Shown here: piece by piece, positions 16,473 to 26,228 of the stretch | How the letters are laid out: each line of letters begins with the position of its first letter | Position numbering within the stretch: the first letter of the stretch is position 1 | Assembly: GCA_001723765.1 (NCBI GenBank) | Contig: MAYW01000007.1 | Coordinates: 1 to 51,495 of the forward strand | DNA: 51,495 bases | DNA from: Candidatus Scalindua rubra | GTDB lineage: Bacteria; Planctomycetota; Brocadiia; Brocadiales; Scalinduaceae | Direction of reading: 5' to 3' | Translations under genes and position numbers: made by a program | Notes under the pieces: generated by a model | What the model saw: only the letters and a program-made list of their open reading frames with translations | The model's database searches: none | Told to the model about the DNA's origin: nothing

Positions 16473-17735
16473 TTATATTAAAGGCATTTCTTTGCGTACA
16501 ACCACTATACCCTTTTTAGTTACAGTGAAGTGTTTGGAATCTTTTTCTTGGTTGTAACCAATGTCCATATTGTTAGGGATATTTACTGACTTGTCTATTA
16601 TGGCCTGCCGAATCTTTACATTCATACCGATCCTAGCGCTTTCCATTATAATTGAATCATAGATTTCAGAATGAGAATCTATTTTAACATCGGGAGATAA
16701 GACACATCTTTCTATCTTTGCGCCACTTATTATACATCCTCCAGAAACAATAGAGTCTAAAATCATGCCTGTTCGTCCATCTGGAAAATCTTCATGAAAA
16801 ACTGTTTTTGCAGGTGGATATTGTTCCTGATATGTACGGATTGGCCAATCTTTATCATAGAGATCAAACGTAGGTGAAACTTGCACAAGATCCATATTGG
16901 CTTTCCAATAGGCATCCAGGGTGCCAATATCGCGCCAGTAGTTTGCGCTGTTTTTGCTTTCGTCTTTAAATGGATATGCATATACGTTTTTTGAACGTAT
17001 CATTTCAGGTATTATATTCTTACCAAAATCATGATCGGTATTCTGTTTAGCATCGTTGATTAAAGCTTTAACTAAGGCTGTGGTATTAAACAAATATATT
17101 CCCATTGAAACAAGGCTAGATTCTGGATTATTTGTCGAAGGTTTAGGTTCGGAAGGTTTTTCATAAAATCCAACGGTTCTGTTTTCTTCATTTGTCTCTA
17201 TCACACCAAACCTTCTTCCTTCATTTAGGGGGACTTCCATGCATGATATTGTAAGATCGGCTTCTTTTGTCTGATGGAAGAGGATCATGTTTCTGTAATC
17301 CATTTTGTAAATGTGGTCTCCGGAAAGTATTAATATCATTTCAGGCTGCTCTTTCTCAAGGGTGTATATGTTTTGATAAACAGCATCCGCTGTTCCCTGA
17401 TACCATTGGTCACTAATTCTTTGCTGAGGTGGTATTTGTTCTATGTATTCATCTAATTCGTTGTTAAAAATATTCCATCCAAGTCTTAAATGTCTATCGA
17501 GAGAAAAGGATTTGTATTGTGTTAAGACGACTATTTTTCGCAATCCGGAATTTAGGCAATTACTTAACGTAAAGTCTATTATCCTATATATACCTCCAAA
17601 TGGTACAGCCGGCTTTGCCCTATCCTTTGTTAATGGATAAAGTCGTTCTCCCTGACCTCCTGCCAGAATTATGGTAAGTATTTTATTGTGTGATTGTATA
17701 TTTTTAAAAGACATATTTTTGGTCTCTAATGTCAA
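16473..17735 (-). CDS. glgC: Glucose-1-phosphate adenylyltransferase
   Basis: 420 residues, normal length. It has the nucleotide-binding GGQGERLYPLT and 'RAKPAVPFGG' near the N-terminus, 'YKSFSLDRHLR', 'QWYQGTADAVYQN', 'ILSGDHIYKMDY' and a C-terminal left-handed beta-helix ('GGCIISGAKIERCVLSPDVKI'). It makes ADP-glucose from ATP and glucose-1-phosphate, the committed step of glycogen synthesis. It is the last gene of the same-strand set galT-kinase-regulator-glgC, separated from the regulator by a ~110-bp inverted-repeat element. Confidence 0.95.
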   Translation of the reverse strand: MTLETKNMSFKNIQSHNKILTIILAGGQGERLYPLTKDRAKPAVPFGGIYRIIDFTLSNCLNSGLRKIVVLTQYKSFSLDRHLRLGWNIFNNELDEYIEQIPPQQRISDQWYQGTADAVYQNIYTLEKEQPEMILILSGDHIYKMDYRNMILFHQTKEADLTISCMEVPLNEGRRFGVIETNEENRTVGFYEKPSEPKPSTNNPESSLVSMGIYLFNTTALVKALINDAKQNTDHDFGKNIIPEMIRSKNVYAYPFKDESKNSANYWRDIGTLDAYWKANMDLVQVSPTFDLYDKDWPIRTYQEQYPPAKTVFHEDFPDGRTGMILDSIVSGGCIISGAKIERCVLSPDVKIDSHSEIYDSIIMESARIGMNVKIRQAIIDKSVNIPNNMDIGYNQEKDSKHFTVTKKGIVVVRKEMPLI

Positions 17736-17763
17736 TTGGTTTTAAATGATTCATTTAATTTGC

Positions 17764-17874
17764 AAAAGGGGACAGGCTACTTTTTAACATTGGTATACAT
17801 ATTATTCAGACAAAACTTTCGGAATTTTTAGTATCAATGAACCCTTTAACATTAAAAAGTAGCCTGTCCCCTTT
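17764..17874. mobile_element. MITE-like element with 23-bp perfect inverted repeats
   Basis: Left end AAAGGGGACAGGCTACTTTTT.. (17765-17787) and its exact complement (17852-17874) enclose 64 bp. The same GGGGACAGGCTAC ends occur widely in bacterial genomes as small elements mobilised in trans (general knowledge). The right end overlaps the stop codon of the response regulator gene (17873-17875), so insertion probably reset its C-terminus and separated it from glgC. Confidence 0.8.
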
Positions 17875-18241
17875 ATCCCCCTTTATTTTTCTTTGTTAGT
17901 ATTTCTTTGATTTTATTTTTTAATTCTGACAAGTCTGAGGATTTAACGATATAGGCATCGGCAGCCCATGACATAAAACTGTCTTTATAATTGCTATAAG
18001 CAGTGTTAATAATAATAGGGATTTTTTTATTTTTACTTAAGATTCTGCCCATTGCCTCAATACCATTCATCTTTGGTATATTTATGTCCATTATGATTAT
18101 GTCTGGCGGCTGTTCCTGTGCTTTTTCAAGAGCTTCTTTGCCATTAGAGGCTGTTGCAATTTCATAACCTTCTTGCCTTAATTCTTGTTCATAAAGGAAC
18201 CGCTGATTTTTGTCGTCTTCCACTAGAAGGATAGTGGTCAT
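17873..18241 (-). CDS. Response regulator, receiver domain only
   Basis: 122 residues forming one CheY-like domain: acidic pair D9/D10 ('LLVEDDKNQ'), phospho-acceptor D52 ('IIIMDINIPKMNG'), T80 and K100 ('AYIVKSSD'). There is no output domain, so it must act by protein contact. It follows the histidine kinase by 16 bp and is its probable partner. Its last residues are set by an inserted repeat. Confidence 0.92.
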   Translation of the reverse strand: MTTILLVEDDKNQRFLYEQELRQEGYEIATASNGKEALEKAQEQPPDIIIMDINIPKMNGIEAMGRILSKNKKIPIIINTAYSNYKDSFMSWAADAYIVKSSDLSELKNKIKEILTKKNKGG

Positions 18242-18257
18242 CGTTTTAATCTCCTTT

Positions 18258-19973
18258 TCAATATTTTATTGGCAATGTCAGTGATATAGTCGTGCCTTTT
18301 CCATATTTGCTTTTGACATCTATATTCCCGCCATGGTCTTCAATAATCTTAAGGCTAACTGCTAAACCTACTCCAGTACCATTTGGTTTGGTTGTAAAAA
18401 ATGGATAAAAGATATTTTGTAATGATTCTTGGGGTATACCTTTACCATTATCAATTACGTCTATTTCTATTGATTCATTTGCAGATTTAATTTTTACATC
18501 GAGATCACCACCATCAGGCATTGATTCTACCGCATTCATTAGTATATTAAGAAAAACTTGTTTCATTTGTATGGGATCAACAAATATTTGAGGTATATCT
18601 GATTCGAAATCCTTATGTAAGTTTATGTGTTTTTCTTGTAAATAATTCTCCATTAATATGCATGTATTTTCTATGATTTCGCATATTTGTACATTGACCT
18701 TTTCTGGTGTAGATGGCCTGCTAAAGTCTGTGATATTATTAAGTATTTTTTCTAAACGTTTTACTTCTTCTATGATTATGTCAATATTAGTTTTGATTTT
18801 TGAGTCCGTAAAGTCAAAACTAGAGAGGAATTTCGCAAAACCACCGATGGTTACCAGTGGATTTCTGATCTCATGTGCAATGTATGATGACATTGAACCT
18901 ATAGCAGCTAATTTTTCTGAACGAATAAGTCTCTGTTGTGTTTCAGTAAGTTGATTTATTTTGTCTTCAAGCCTTTTGTAAGTTTCAGCATTTTCAATAG
19001 CTAGTGCAGCCTGATTGGCAAACATTGTTAGGGTATTTACTCTATCCTCAGATATAGGTTCTCTTGTATAGGCGTTATCTGCAACTATAACACCTGTTGG
19101 TTCGTTTTTTGCTATCAAAGGAACACAAACAAATTCGTTAACACCTAAAACCTTTCTGAAGTCCTCTGTTACACGTGTATCGTTATCTGCGTTTTTAATA
19201 ATTATGGGTTTTTTCCCTTTTGCGCAAGATACGACAACTTCTCTCGTATCTGATAACGAGTACGCCATGAGTTTTATCATAGTGTTTAAAGGTGTATCAA
19301 TATTATGGCTATAATCTAATTTGTCAATTATATCTGCAAGGGAATTGTGCTTACTTGACATTTCTTTCCAAATTTGGGTTGCCTCTTCTGAAGAGGATGG
19401 TCCTACCGCTAATTTTCCATTTAAAACATTATGTTCTTTGTTAATCAAGAAAAGCATTGCTCTATTGAATCCAAACGAGTAACTGGCGGTTATGCATGTT
19501 AAAATCAAATGAATTAATTTGTCAAGATGAAGGGTTCCTTGCGTTATTTCGCCAAACTGTTGTAATAGTAAGAGCCTATGCATTAGCTTTTCACTTTCGG
19601 TTACGTCCCCTGTAAGCAGCAGAACATTATCAATAACACCTTTTTTATTGGTTATAGGTATTGCAACATGTTGGATGCACATTCTTTTTTTAGCTTTTGT
19701 TGTTACCCATGTTTCAATTATATGATCTTCTTTTCCTTTGAAAGCCTGTACAGCCGGGCAATTGTCTGTTTCAACCTCACTACAATGATATATGTCATGA
19801 CAATGTTTACCAACAGGTGATTCTTTTAAATCCAACCAATCTCTTAGATTATTATTTGCCCAGATAATTCTTAAATTTTCATCAAGCAAGCATAAACCCG
19901 CTCTGATGATGTCCATTACGTTATCAAATATTTTCCTTTCATCTTGTATTTGTTCTTCTAGTTCTTTATTCAT
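18258..19973 (-). CDS. PAS-GAF sensor histidine kinase
   Basis: 571 residues, no clear membrane helix, so cytosolic. Order: PAS (about 15-130) with a cysteine-rich insert (C58, C64, C72) that could bind a cluster, metal or heme; GAF (about 150-325); HisKA with phospho-acceptor H367 ('[16 protein letters not shown]'); HATPase_c with N box around N480, DNGKGIP and GTGVGLAVS. The start ATG overlaps the galT stop by 4 bp (19970-19973), so translation is coupled to galT. This is unusual company for a sensor kinase and suggests control linked to sugar or glycogen metabolism. The Cys-rich PAS hints at a redox signal; inference. Confidence 0.9.
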   Translation of the reverse strand: MNKELEEQIQDERKIFDNVMDIIRAGLCLLDENLRIIWANNNLRDWLDLKESPVGKHCHDIYHCSEVETDNCPAVQAFKGKEDHIIETWVTTKAKKRMCIQHVAIPITNKKGVIDNVLLLTGDVTESEKLMHRLLLLQQFGEITQGTLHLDKLIHLILTCITASYSFGFNRAMLFLINKEHNVLNGKLAVGPSSSEEATQIWKEMSSKHNSLADIIDKLDYSHNIDTPLNTMIKLMAYSLSDTREVVVSCAKGKKPIIIKNADNDTRVTEDFRKVLGVNEFVCVPLIAKNEPTGVIVADNAYTREPISEDRVNTLTMFANQAALAIENAETYKRLEDKINQLTETQQRLIRSEKLAAIGSMSSYIAHEIRNPLVTIGGFAKFLSSFDFTDSKIKTNIDIIIEEVKRLEKILNNITDFSRPSTPEKVNVQICEIIENTCILMENYLQEKHINLHKDFESDIPQIFVDPIQMKQVFLNILMNAVESMPDGGDLDVKIKSANESIEIDVIDNGKGIPQESLQNIFYPFFTTKPNGTGVGLAVSLKIIEDHGGNIDVKSKYGKGTTISLTLPIKY

Positions 19974-20962
19974 TTTTTTCTCAAAAATTCAGCAGCTTTT
20001 TCTGGTGACATTGGATTAATATAAAATCCTGTGCCCCATTCAAATCCTGCTATATTTGTAAGTCTTGGTATTATTTCTATATGCCAATGAAAATATCCTG
20101 ACTTGTTTATGTAAAAAGGGGTACTATGTATTATGAAATTATAGGGTGGAAAATCCAGAGCAGATTCTAACTTGATAAGTGTATTTTTTAAAATATTTGC
20201 CAGTCCTTTTATTTCATACTTTTGTTGATTTTCGAAATGAGAATCATGCGCTTTGGGGAGAATCCATATTTCAAAAGGGAATCTAGAGGCAAAGGGTGTA
20301 AAGGCAATAAAATTATCTGTTGAAGTAACTATTCTACTTCCTGTAGTAATTTCCTGTTGAATCATATCACAAAAGATGCATCTGTCGTTATGTTTAAAAA
20401 AAGTTTCAGCATGTATCATTTCATTAGTGACCAGTTGGGGTACAATTGGTGTTACAATTAGCTGTGAATGAGAGTGTTCAAGTGATGCGCCTGCAGTAAC
20501 ACCAACATTTTTGAATAATAATCCATAGACAAATCTTTTGTCCTTTTTTAAATCAAGCAAACGGTCTCTATAACTCCATAAAACGTCTTCAACACTTCCA
20601 TTGCTAAGTGCAGTTAAAGACAGAATATGTTTGGGGCTTTCAATTATCACTTCATGTATTCCAATACCATTCATCATATCATAGATACCTTCTCCACGTT
20701 TGTTTTGTTTTCCTTCTATTTTTAACGCTGGAAATTTGTTTGGCACAACCCTAACCTTCCAACCTCTTGTGTTTGTTTTTGTTCCTTTTTCTCTATATGC
20801 TATAATTTCTGGTGGCGTCTTGTCTTCATTACCTTCACAGAAAGGGCAGAAGTTGTTATTTGTTGGTTGATGTGTAATCTTAAAATCTGTAGGTCTTTCT
20901 GCTCTTTCTGAAGCAATAATTACCCAACGTCCTGAAATAGGTTCTTTTCTTAGCTCAGGCAT
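19970..20962 (-). CDS. galT: Galactose-1-phosphate uridylyltransferase
   Basis: 330 residues of the HIT-like GalT family. Seen: zinc-type cysteines C39/C42 ('CPFCEGNE'), '[14 protein letters not shown]', and the active site '[11 protein letters not shown]' where H165 matches the nucleophilic His (HSH in place of the usual HPH). It exchanges UMP between UDP-glucose and galactose-1-phosphate; some relatives act on ADP-sugars instead. First gene of the same-strand run galT-kinase-regulator-glgC. Confidence 0.92.
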   Translation of the reverse strand: MPELRKEPISGRWVIIASERAERPTDFKITHQPTNNNFCPFCEGNEDKTPPEIIAYREKGTKTNTRGWKVRVVPNKFPALKIEGKQNKRGEGIYDMMNGIGIHEVIIESPKHILSLTALSNGSVEDVLWSYRDRLLDLKKDKRFVYGLLFKNVGVTAGASLEHSHSQLIVTPIVPQLVTNEMIHAETFFKHNDRCIFCDMIQQEITTGSRIVTSTDNFIAFTPFASRFPFEIWILPKAHDSHFENQQKYEIKGLANILKNTLIKLESALDFPPYNFIIHSTPFYINKSGYFHWHIEIIPRLTNIAGFEWGTGFYINPMSPEKAAEFLRKK

Positions 20963-21120
20963 CTTTTAAAATAATTGGATATCATTTGACATGTTTTTCA
21001 AACATAAAATGTTAATTTCCTTGAGGTTGGTGTATTAAATCCTGGATCAAGAGAATTTTATTCATGTAGAAAATAATCATTTAAATATGTATAGGCTTAA
21101 TAAGAGACTTGCCTTAATTA

Positions 21121-22605
21121 TTATTTGTAGGAGTTATGAAGTTTGTCTTCAGGTGGATGCACTATCTTTTGCCAATAATCTTCAAATTGGAAATTAGGAC
21201 TATGTTCGTTTTCATGGCAAATTATACAATCGTTGGTGTTTACTTTGCCATAATCTTTTGACTGTGTTTCTTTATGAGCACTCCCGGGCCCATGGCAACT
21301 TTCACAACCCACTCCCCTTAATCTCGGTGTTGATTCTATAGTTTCAAAACCTGTAAAGTAATACAAACCAGTAGTGTGACACGACAAACATTCAGGATCA
21401 TACTCGTGTTCAACTTTCAACAAAGTTTCATATGCTAAAGCGTGGCGTGTATTTTCCCAGTGTTTAAAGATTTTATTATGACAGATGGCACAATCATCAT
21501 TGCCAATAAAGGTTAAATCTGATGGAGGATAAATCTTAAACACTTTTTTTATTAATTCTTCATCTATGAGTCTTTGCTGATAAATTTTCAAAAGTCTTTT
21601 TGTTTCATGTGAATCTTCATATCTTTTATCTAATGGTATTATTTCGATAGCAGGTTCTTTTCTTTCGTCATCTAAACCATGATATTCTAACTTTCTATTA
21701 TATAAATAACTATTATAATTCTTGACTTTACCTGTCTGGCTATATTTTAATGATATAGTAATTGTTCCTAAATATTTGCCTTTTTCTCCCACGGGGATTA
21801 CATATGTATCCTTTACCTTTTTAAAATAAAGGTCTGGATTATCAATCCTGTGGCCTGAGATTACTAAGTCGAATTCTGGGAAGGTTTCTGCCAGTTGGAT
21901 AGAATATTCCATTTCTGCATGAGAGAGTAATAATAATATGTCTGTTTCTTTGTTCAGATTACTTAACAAAGGCTTAAGTGATTCAACAGGGTCCATAACT
22001 TCTATGTATTGATGATTGTCATCAATAAGTTTTGGTGATAAAATACCTAATATACCGATTTTCAATATTCTTTCTTTTGTTTCTATTTCTTTTATAACAT
22101 AGGGTTTTATATTAAAAACTTCTGTATTAAGAGTAACAATATTGCTTGATATGAGGTTTATATTATTTATTTGGGAGAGATAACTTAACAATTCGAGACC
22201 CATGTTAATATCCTTTTCACCAATATTATGTGCAACATAACCCATTTGGTCTAATGCCTTGAGTATTGTCTCCATTTTGATTTCATCTTGTCTACCTACT
22301 TTGTTAGGGAGATCTCCAAGACTTAATAGAATACAATTTTCGTCGTATTTCTTTAATAAATTGATTAACGTTTGCCTTCTTGGCAGCCCTCCTATTTCAT
22401 TTTCCGAACATCCGCATGGTTCTAGGTAACCATTTTCCTCACCAGTAAAAGCTATTTGTACAGTAAATTCTAATGATTTTTCTTTTAAACTTTTATGGGT
22501 TTCTTTTCCATAAAGGATATTATGGATTTGACTCGAGAAAAATAACAACATAGTTACTACAATTGGAGTTGTGAAAACCAAAAATTGACTGATAATCCTG
22601 ATCAT
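21121..22605 (-). CDS. Tetraheme cytochrome c with phosphoesterase-like domain
   Basis: 494 residues. N-terminal membrane/signal segment (5-25), then a 5'-nucleotidase-like metallophosphoesterase fold (about 48-290) retaining 'SLGDLP', 'LLSHAE' and 'VISGHR' but with the first D-x-H motif replaced by the conserved 'EPCGCSENEIGGLPRR'. The C-terminus (365-494) is cytochrome c554-like with four heme sites: C372-H376, C406-H410, C434-H438 and C460-H464. It is exported and probably works in periplasmic electron transfer; the catalytic state of the phosphoesterase part is doubtful. The DUF1573 gene lies 48 bp upstream on the same strand and is likely co-expressed. Confidence 0.9.
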   Translation of the reverse strand: MIRIISQFLVFTTPIVVTMLLFFSSQIHNILYGKETHKSLKEKSLEFTVQIAFTGEENGYLEPCGCSENEIGGLPRRQTLINLLKKYDENCILLSLGDLPNKVGRQDEIKMETILKALDQMGYVAHNIGEKDINMGLELLSYLSQINNINLISSNIVTLNTEVFNIKPYVIKEIETKERILKIGILGILSPKLIDDNHQYIEVMDPVESLKPLLSNLNKETDILLLLSHAEMEYSIQLAETFPEFDLVISGHRIDNPDLYFKKVKDTYVIPVGEKGKYLGTITISLKYSQTGKVKNYNSYLYNRKLEYHGLDDERKEPAIEIIPLDKRYEDSHETKRLLKIYQQRLIDEELIKKVFKIYPPSDLTFIGNDDCAICHNKIFKHWENTRHALAYETLLKVEHEYDPECLSCHTTGLYYFTGFETIESTPRLRGVGCESCHGPGSAHKETQSKDYGKVNTNDCIICHENEHSPNFQFEDYWQKIVHPPEDKLHNSYK

Positions 22606-22652
22606 TACAAGATTTCTTATTTACCGTTATACAGGTTTTACAATTCCGGTGT

Positions 22653-23711
22653 TTAACCTTTTTCTATTTCTCCTATTATTGGTATTCTTGTAACAGGTTG
22701 TATTTTACTGTTCGTGTAGAGTTCTAATATTCCGTTAATTTTTCCGGTAGTAGCCTCTTTATGCAATTTTACTTCGATTAAATAATGAGGATTATTTATT
22801 TCACGTTTTTCAATAATTTTGGTACTTACATAATCTGGCGAGACCGTCGTATTTAAGATTTTTATGTTACCTTTATTAATTTTAACGTAAAGCTTCTGAG
22901 ATAATTCTTTTCCTTTAGTGATAAAACCGTAGTAGATTTTCTTAGGATAAGTGGTAATATCTCCTACTATTTCTCCAAAAAATGGTATATTAACCTTTGG
23001 TTGCATCAGGCTATTGGTTTCCAGGTATATTCCACCACTGAATCTTCCAATTTCAAGATTATCTTTTAATTCTACTTTGATAACATATTCTCCATTATTT
23101 TTTTCTTCTATTGAAGTATTTATGAATTGTTTAGATGTTGTAATTTTTTCTATCTTAAAATTAGATTTAGTTTGTGATTTAATTGTGACTGTTTTGTTTA
23201 TTATTTTACCCATGTAAACTGAACCAAAATCAATGTTTTTTGGTTTGATGCTTATGTCTTCAACAATTTCGCCGGAAATCGTTAATTTGTAACTGGGACG
23301 CTCAGGATCATTGCTTATGACGGATATACTTTTAGTTACATTTCCTGTATAAGAGCGGGAATTGAATGTAGCCCTGATCTCTCCCGTGTTGCCTGGAGGA
23401 ATAGTATTATTGGTTAATATTGCGGCAGTACATCCGCAGGAGGTCTTTACCTTGCCAATATTCAGGGTATCCTTGCCGCGATTTTCAAACTCATAAATAT
23501 GCTCAATCTTTTGACCTTTGAAGATTTTACCGAAATTAAAGTCAGGATTTTCAAAAAAGATTATTGGATATTGGTCAGAATTATTAATTTGTGTATTTTT
23601 ATCGTTACTACTAGACGAAGCTTCTGCTTCTACTAGCAATTCTTTACTTACAAAGGATTGCCAAATTGTGAGTATGAAGATTAAAAATATTGTTGAGTAT
23701 TGTTTTCCCAT
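22653..23711 (-). CDS. DUF1573 (ASH-domain) exported protein
   Basis: 352 residues with an N-terminal signal segment. The DUF1573 domain (about 48-145) has 'NFGKIFKGQKIEHIYEFENRG', 'VKTSCGCTAAIL' and 'ISNDPERPSYKLTISGE'. Two more Ig-like repeats follow ('ITTYPKKIYYGFITKG', 'TGKINGILELYTNSK'). These are extracytoplasmic binding or scaffold domains of unknown partner. It precedes the tetraheme cytochrome on the same strand (48-bp gap), suggesting a joint periplasmic role. Confidence 0.88.
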   Translation of the reverse strand: MGKQYSTIFLIFILTIWQSFVSKELLVEAEASSSSNDKNTQINNSDQYPIIFFENPDFNFGKIFKGQKIEHIYEFENRGKDTLNIGKVKTSCGCTAAILTNNTIPPGNTGEIRATFNSRSYTGNVTKSISVISNDPERPSYKLTISGEIVEDISIKPKNIDFGSVYMGKIINKTVTIKSQTKSNFKIEKITTSKQFINTSIEEKNNGEYVIKVELKDNLEIGRFSGGIYLETNSLMQPKVNIPFFGEIVGDITTYPKKIYYGFITKGKELSQKLYVKINKGNIKILNTTVSPDYVSTKIIEKREINNPHYLIEVKLHKEATTGKINGILELYTNSKIQPVTRIPIIGEIEKG

Positions 23712-23838
23712 TTTATTATTTACTAATTATATCAAATGATATAAGGCAAAACAACTTAGTTTAAATGTTGAAAATAATATTGATTAATGGTAGAAAATTG
23801 TATTATAAAAAGTTGTAAAAATACTTAAAATAATAAAA

Positions 23839-24978
23839 GTGGGAAGGAAAGAGGCTTTCATTTTTAAGGTATTTATCTTTGCAATTGCTTTTAATGCATT
23901 TATTTACCCGAGAGTTCATGTTGTTCATGCACAAGAGTTAAACGTATCATGGACCGCTTTCCGTCATGATTCTCAGCGTACCGGGCGAAGTACACTTCCG
24001 GGGCCAAGAACAAATAATCTTAAGTGGAGTTTTCAAACTGGGGATAGTGTAGATTCGTCTCCTGTGTTTGATAGTGAGGGGACAATTTATATAGGCTCTC
24101 AGGATAAGAAACTCTATGCAATAAAATCAGATGGCACACTTAAATGGTCATACAATATCAGAAGCAAGATATTTTCAACACCTGCAATAGATTTAAAAGA
24201 AACTGTTATTTATGTGTGTGGGTGGAATGGCAAAATCTTTGCGCTTGATTTTAATGGGAAACTTAAGTGGAATATACAGATAAAAGGTCGGATTTCTTCT
24301 TCACCTGCTATTGCTGCCAACGGCAATATTTATTTGGGTTCTGATAATTACAAATTGTATGCAATAAATCCTAAGGGGATAATTATTTGGGCTTTTGTAA
24401 CCCGCAAATATGTAGATTCTTCTCCTGCGATAGATGAAGAAGGTACAATATATTTTGGGTCAAATGACGGTTATATTTATGCTATAAATCATGATGGCAA
24501 ACTTAAATGGCGTTTTAGAACAAGGGGGCAGATTACTTCGTCACCTGCAATTGGCTCAGACGGCACAATATATTTTGGTTCAAATGATGGTAATTTTTAT
24601 GCACTTAATCCTGACGGCACGTTTAAATGGTATTTCCAAACAAAGAAGTGGATTGATTCCTCACCGGCCATTGCGAAAGATGGGAGTATTTACTTTGGCT
24701 CTAACGACGGTAGTCTTTATGCACTTAATCCTGATGGAATTTTAAAGTGGACTTTCAATACTAATGGCGTTATAACCTCATCTCCGGCTATTGATTCGGA
24801 TGGGAATATTTATTTTGGATCCCGTGATAAAAAGCTTTATGCACTTAATCCAGATGGTATACTTATGTGGAGTTTTAATACTGGTAGGGTAATAAGATCA
24901 TCACCAACGGTAGGATTAGATAGGACCGTGTATTTTGGTTCAAGTGATGGTAATGTTTATGCTATTGGAGAAGAATAA
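23839..24978 (+). CDS. PQQ-like beta-propeller repeat protein 1
   Basis: 379 residues: signal peptide (about 1-30, ending HVVHA), then about eight copies of a ~39-residue repeat near 'SSPAIGSDGTIYFGSNDGNFYALNPDG..KW', closing with 'SDGNVYAIGEE'. This makes an eight-bladed propeller like those of PQQ dehydrogenases and BamB but without an attached enzyme. The GTG start has no clear ribosome site, so the true start is somewhat uncertain. It is oriented away from the DUF1573 gene and followed by a paralogue. Confidence 0.85.
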   Translation: MGRKEAFIFKVFIFAIAFNAFIYPRVHVVHAQELNVSWTAFRHDSQRTGRSTLPGPRTNNLKWSFQTGDSVDSSPVFDSEGTIYIGSQDKKLYAIKSDGTLKWSYNIRSKIFSTPAIDLKETVIYVCGWNGKIFALDFNGKLKWNIQIKGRISSSPAIAANGNIYLGSDNYKLYAINPKGIIIWAFVTRKYVDSSPAIDEEGTIYFGSNDGYIYAINHDGKLKWRFRTRGQITSSPAIGSDGTIYFGSNDGNFYALNPDGTFKWYFQTKKWIDSSPAIAKDGSIYFGSNDGSLYALNPDGILKWTFNTNGVITSSPAIDSDGNIYFGSRDKKLYALNPDGILMWSFNTGRVIRSSPTVGLDRTVYFGSSDGNVYAIGEE

Positions 24979-25003
24979 GGAATAAAATTCAAATAAGACT
25001 TAG

Positions 25004-25049
25004 ACTCCTCCCGAAAGGGAGGAAAAAGCCCCGCTTTCGCGGGGAATCC
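25004..25049 (+). repeat. Double hairpin between the two propeller genes
   Basis: CCTCCC-GAAA-GGGAGG followed by CCCCGC-TTT-GCGGGG and 'AATCC'. No T run follows, so it is a repeat rather than a clear intrinsic terminator; the same CCTCCC..GGGAGG motif occurs near 49850. Confidence 0.5.
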
Positions 25050-25082
25050 AATGCAACAGCATACTATTTTCAGGGGGAAGTT

Positions 25083-26228
25083 ATGTTTATGAATGCATTC
25101 TTGAAAAAATTTAGCGTTTTAGGGATTATGCTTATATGGGCTGTTAGTTTTGGAGTCCGTTTTTCCATTGCAGATTTAGTTGATCCTCCCTGGCAGATGT
25201 TTCGGCATGATTTTAGACATACCGGAGTCAGCCCTTATAAGGGAGCTCAAACAAACAAACTTAAATGGAGTTTTGAAGTTGGAAAAAGGATTACGTCATC
25301 ACCAGCAATTGGTTTGGATGGTACAATATATTTTGGTTCGGTAGATGGAAAACTGTATGCAGTTAATTCTGAGGGTAAACTCATGTGGACTTTTCAGACA
25401 GGAGATGAAGTTACTTCATCTCCTGCTATAGGATATGATGGAACGATTTACGTTGGTTCGAGAGATAAAAAACTATATGCAATAAATTCAAATGGAAGTC
25501 TCAAATGGGCGTATGAAACAGAAGGAGCTATTTATTCATCACCTACTATAGGAAGGAATGGTACTATTTATTTTGGTTCGGAAGATGGTAGTCTGTATGC
25601 AATAGACTTATGGGGAAATCTGAAATGGAATTTTAAGAACAAGCTTTATAGTCCTATAAGTTCTTCAGCATCAATTGGGCCTGATGGGGCTATTTACCTT
25701 CTCATAAGTAAAGGAATTATTTATGCGTTAAATCCTGATGGGACATTTAAGTGGAATCGGAGAATTGGTAGCAATGTTTATCAATCTTTTTCTTCTCCTG
25801 CTGTAGGGGAGGATGGAACTGTGTATGTTGGTTCAGAGAATGGAATAGCTTATGCAATTAAACCTAATGGTGAGATAAAATGGAGAGTTAATACCGGAAA
25901 AACTATTCAATCTTCACCTGCTGTAGGCAGTGATGGAACTATATATTTTGGCTCTTACAACAAAAGTGTCTACGCAATAAATTCTAATTGTACTCTTAGA
26001 TGGAGCTTTAAGACTAATGGCTGGATTGAGTCGTCACCAGCAGTAGATTCTGAAGGAAACGTATATATCGGTTCTAGCGATGGTAAACTTTATGCAATAG
26101 ACTCAGAAGGAAAACTTAAGTGGAGTTATCAAACGAATGGCTGGATTGAATCGTCACCATTAATAGGTCCGGATGGGACTGTATATTTTGGTTCAAATGA
26201 TAATCATTTGTATGCAATTGGTAATTAA
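25083..26228 (+). CDS. PQQ-like beta-propeller repeat protein 2
   Basis: 381 residues with a signal segment (about 1-29) and eight repeats of 'SSPAIGYDGTIYVGSRDKKLYAINSNG..KW' type. The mature start 'PPWQMFRHDFRHTGVSPY' parallels that of the upstream paralogue ('SWTAFRHDSQRTGRST'), showing tandem duplication. A GGGGGAAG ribosome site precedes the ATG. Its stop overlaps that of the convergent acyltransferase gene. Function unknown; probably periplasmic or surface protein interaction. Confidence 0.85.
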   Translation: MFMNAFLKKFSVLGIMLIWAVSFGVRFSIADLVDPPWQMFRHDFRHTGVSPYKGAQTNKLKWSFEVGKRITSSPAIGLDGTIYFGSVDGKLYAVNSEGKLMWTFQTGDEVTSSPAIGYDGTIYVGSRDKKLYAINSNGSLKWAYETEGAIYSSPTIGRNGTIYFGSEDGSLYAIDLWGNLKWNFKNKLYSPISSSASIGPDGAIYLLISKGIIYALNPDGTFKWNRRIGSNVYQSFSSPAVGEDGTVYVGSENGIAYAIKPNGEIKWRVNTGKTIQSSPAVGSDGTIYFGSYNKSVYAINSNCTLRWSFKTNGWIESSPAVDSEGNVYIGSSDGKLYAIDSEGKLKWSYQTNGWIESSPLIGPDGTVYFGSNDNHLYAIGN

